Shown here piece by piece: positions 62,159-64,000 of a DNA stretch of 64,000 nucleotides. The notes beneath the pieces were generated by a model. It was not told where the DNA came from. It ran no database searches and worked only from the letters and a program-made list of their open reading frames with translations. The translations under genes and the position numbers were made by a program. Positions within the stretch are counted from its first letter, which is position 1. Each line of letters begins with the position of its first letter. Origin of the DNA: Nocardioides ungokensis (GTDB taxonomy: Bacteria > Actinomycetota > Actinomycetes > Propionibacteriales > Nocardioidaceae); the NCBI RefSeq assembly GCF_013466985.1, contig NZ_CP059164.1:4287001-4351000 (forward strand). Direction: 5' to 3'.

Positions 62159-64000
62159 GTGAGCCACTACAAGAGCAACCTGCGTGACATCGAGTTCAAC
62201 CTGTTCGAGGTGCTCGGTCGCGACGACGTCCTGGGCACCGGCCCCTTCGCGGAGGTCGACAGCGAGACGGCCCGCGAGGTGCTGGCCGAGGTCGACCGAC
62301 TCTCGCGCGAGGACCTGGCCGCGTCGTACGAGGACGGCGACCGCAACCCGCCGGTCTTCGACCCGAAGACCCACGAGGCGCCGATCCCCGAGTCGTTCAA
62401 GAAGAGCTACCAGGCCTGGATGGACGCCGAGTTCTGGCGCCTGCAGATCTCCGAGGAGCTCGGCGGCACGCCGGCCCCCTCCAGCCTCGTCTGGGCGATC
62501 GGCGAGATGGTGCTCGGCGCCAACGCGCCGATCTGGATGTACGCGCGGGCCCGGCCTTCGCCGGTGTCGTGCACCGCAACGGCAACGACCGTGACAAGCG
62601 CATCGCACAGCACATCGTCGACCGCGGCTGGAACACCTCGATGGTGCTCACCGAGCCCGACGCCGGCTCCGACGTCGGCGCCGGCCGCACCAAGGCCACC
62701 CCGAACGACGACGGCTCGTGGAACATCGAGGGCGTCAAGCGATTCATCACCTCGGCCGAGTCCGACCTGTGCGAGAACATCATCCACCTCGTCCTCTCCC
62801 GCCCGGTGGGCGTCGAGGGCGCCGGCGGCCCCGGCACCAAGGGCCTCTCGCTGTTCATCGTGCCGAAGATCCACTTCGACCACGAGACCGGCGAGCCGAC
62901 CGGGGAGCGCAACGGCGTCTACGTCACCAACGTCGAGCACAAGATGGGCATCAAGGTCTCCAACACCTGCGAGCTGACCTTCGGCGACTCCGCCGTCGGC
63001 GGCGGCGAGCCCGCCAAGGGCTGGCTGCTGGGCGAGGTCCACGACGGCATCGCCCAGATGTTCCAGGTCATCGAGAACGCGCGGATGATGGTCGGCACCA
63101 AGGCCATCGCGACCCTGTCGACCGGCTACCTCAACGCGCTCGACTTCGCCAAGGAGCGGGTGCAGGGCGCCGACCTCAGCCAGGCCGCGGACAAGACCGC
63201 ACCGCGCGTCACCATCACCCACCACCCCGACGTACGTCGCTCGCTGATGGTGCAGAAGTCGTTCGCCGAGGCCATGCGCGCCCTGGTCCTCTACACCGCG
63301 TCCTGGCAGGACCGCGTGATGCTGGCCGAGCACGCGGGCGAGCGGGACGAGCTGGCCGAGAAGGTCAACGACCTGCTCCTGCCGATCGTCAAGGGCTACG
63401 GCTCCGAACGCTCCTGGGTGCTGCTGGGCACCGAGTCGCTGCAGACCTTCGGCGGCTCCGGCTTCCTGCAGGAGTACCCGCTCGAGCAGTACGTCCGCGA
63501 CGCCAAGATCGACACCCTCTACGAGGGCACCACCGCGATCCAGGGCCAGGACTTCTTCTTCCGCAAGATCGTCAAGGACCAGGGCAAGGCGCTGGGCCAC
63601 CTCGCCGGCGAGATCTCGGCGTTCATCGAGAGCGAGGCCGGCAACGGCCGCCTCAAGGTCGAGCGCGAGCTGCTCGCCACCGCCCTCGACGACGCCAACG
63701 CCATCGTCGGTGCGATGATCAACGACCTGATGTCGGCCGACGCCAGCGCCGAGGGCGGCGACCTGCGCAACATCTACAAGGTCGGGCTCAACACCACCCG
63801 CCTGCTGATGGTGCTCGGCGACGTCGTCTGCGCGTGGCTGCTGCTGCGCCAGGCCGAGGTCGCGCTGGCAAAGTTGGACGGCGACACTGCGTCGATCTCC
63901 GGCAAGGACAAGGCGTTCTACGAGGGCAAGGTCGCGGCGGCGCAGTTCTTCGCCCACACCAACCTGCCGCGGCTCACCGCCGAGCGGGCGATCGCCTCGG
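62159..64000 (+). CDS. Acyl-CoA dehydrogenase, FadE5-like (C-terminus cut by window end); one frameshift
   Basis: About 613 residues visible. The N-terminus SHYKSNLRDIEFNLFEVL is typical of FadE5, the broad-range acyl-CoA dehydrogenase of mycobacteria and relatives. FAD and substrate motifs are MVLTEPDAGSDVGAGRTKA and GSGFLQEYPLEQYVRDAKI, with the catalytic base region in TLYEGTTAIQGQD. One base is missing near 62540 (between WMYA and GPAFAGVVHRNG). The GTG start has GGTGGAG upstream. The enzyme would pass electrons to ETF and hence to the EtfD-like protein. The gene runs off the right edge with about 20 residues likely missing. Confidence 0.92.

Overview
The window comes from a very GC-rich actinobacterium, most likely a member of the Nocardioidaceae such as Nocardioides. 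Supporting signs are the codon bias, many GTG starts, several apparent leaderless promoters (a TAnnnT-type -10 box 6-8 bases before the start codon), and actinobacterial families: SigE-family sigma factor, Dcd with an extended C-terminus, an Rv0338c-type iron-sulfur oxidoreductase, a FadE5-type acyl-CoA dehydrogenase and small DUF6131 proteins. No phage, plasmid, transposase, rRNA or CRISPR was seen. It reads as ordinary chromosome. Genes are dense and no gap exceeds 300 bases.

Layout. 1-3.2 kb: two cytochrome P450 genes (the first cut by the window edge) around a DMT transporter. 3.3-7.3 kb: a signalling and metabolism cassette of hybrid histidine kinase, pyruvoyl-dependent arginine decarboxylase, GNAT acetyltransferase and single-domain response regulator. 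7.4-15.4 kb: a MacB/FtsX-type ABC exporter facing a two-component group made of one canonical kinase, one degenerate kinase and two response regulators. 15.5-20.9 kb: secreted M1 peptidase, sucrase/ferredoxin-like protein, large AAA-LuxR regulator and a 47-residue protein. 21.0-24.9 kb: a small element with terminal inverted repeats, then hutI-hutF-M20 amidohydrolase. 24.9-34.8 kb: nitroreductase, M20 peptidase, lipoprotein, MFS, DUF1992, two malyl-CoA-type lyases, DUF6131, M48 peptidase and MFS. 34.8-38.0 kb: hutU and hutH. 38.3-46.4 kb: secreted protein, MFS, small membrane protein, IclR regulator, secreted M19-like hydrolase and M4 metalloprotease. 46.6-50.2 kb: an etfD-like membrane electron-transfer protein with a long repetitive tail. 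50.4-52.5 kb: sodium/solute symporter and small partner. 52.6-54.3 kb: ribbon-helix-helix regulator, DUF4097 protein and a 48-residue protein behind three phased TGACGTCA boxes. 54.3-58.5 kb: dcd, SGNH hydrolase, tRNA-Gly(CCC), C39-like protein and lipoprotein. 58.6-64 kb: DUF2461, ECF sigma factor with downstream membrane protein, Rrf2 regulator, TSUP permease and FadE5-like acyl-CoA dehydrogenase (cut by the window end).

The hut genes together convert histidine to glutamate, but they lie in two blocks on the same strand about 10 kb apart. The etfD-like gene, the acyl-CoA dehydrogenase and the malyl-CoA lyase pair share a promoter motif (TACC-N4-RGTA), which suggests one TetR-type regulon for acyl-CoA metabolism.

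Data quality. About a dozen genes carry roughly twenty single-base insertions or deletions, often next to G/C runs, while the protein continues intact in another frame. I treat these as single genes with probable sequencing or assembly errors and give the approximate break points. Real pseudogenes cannot be excluded.
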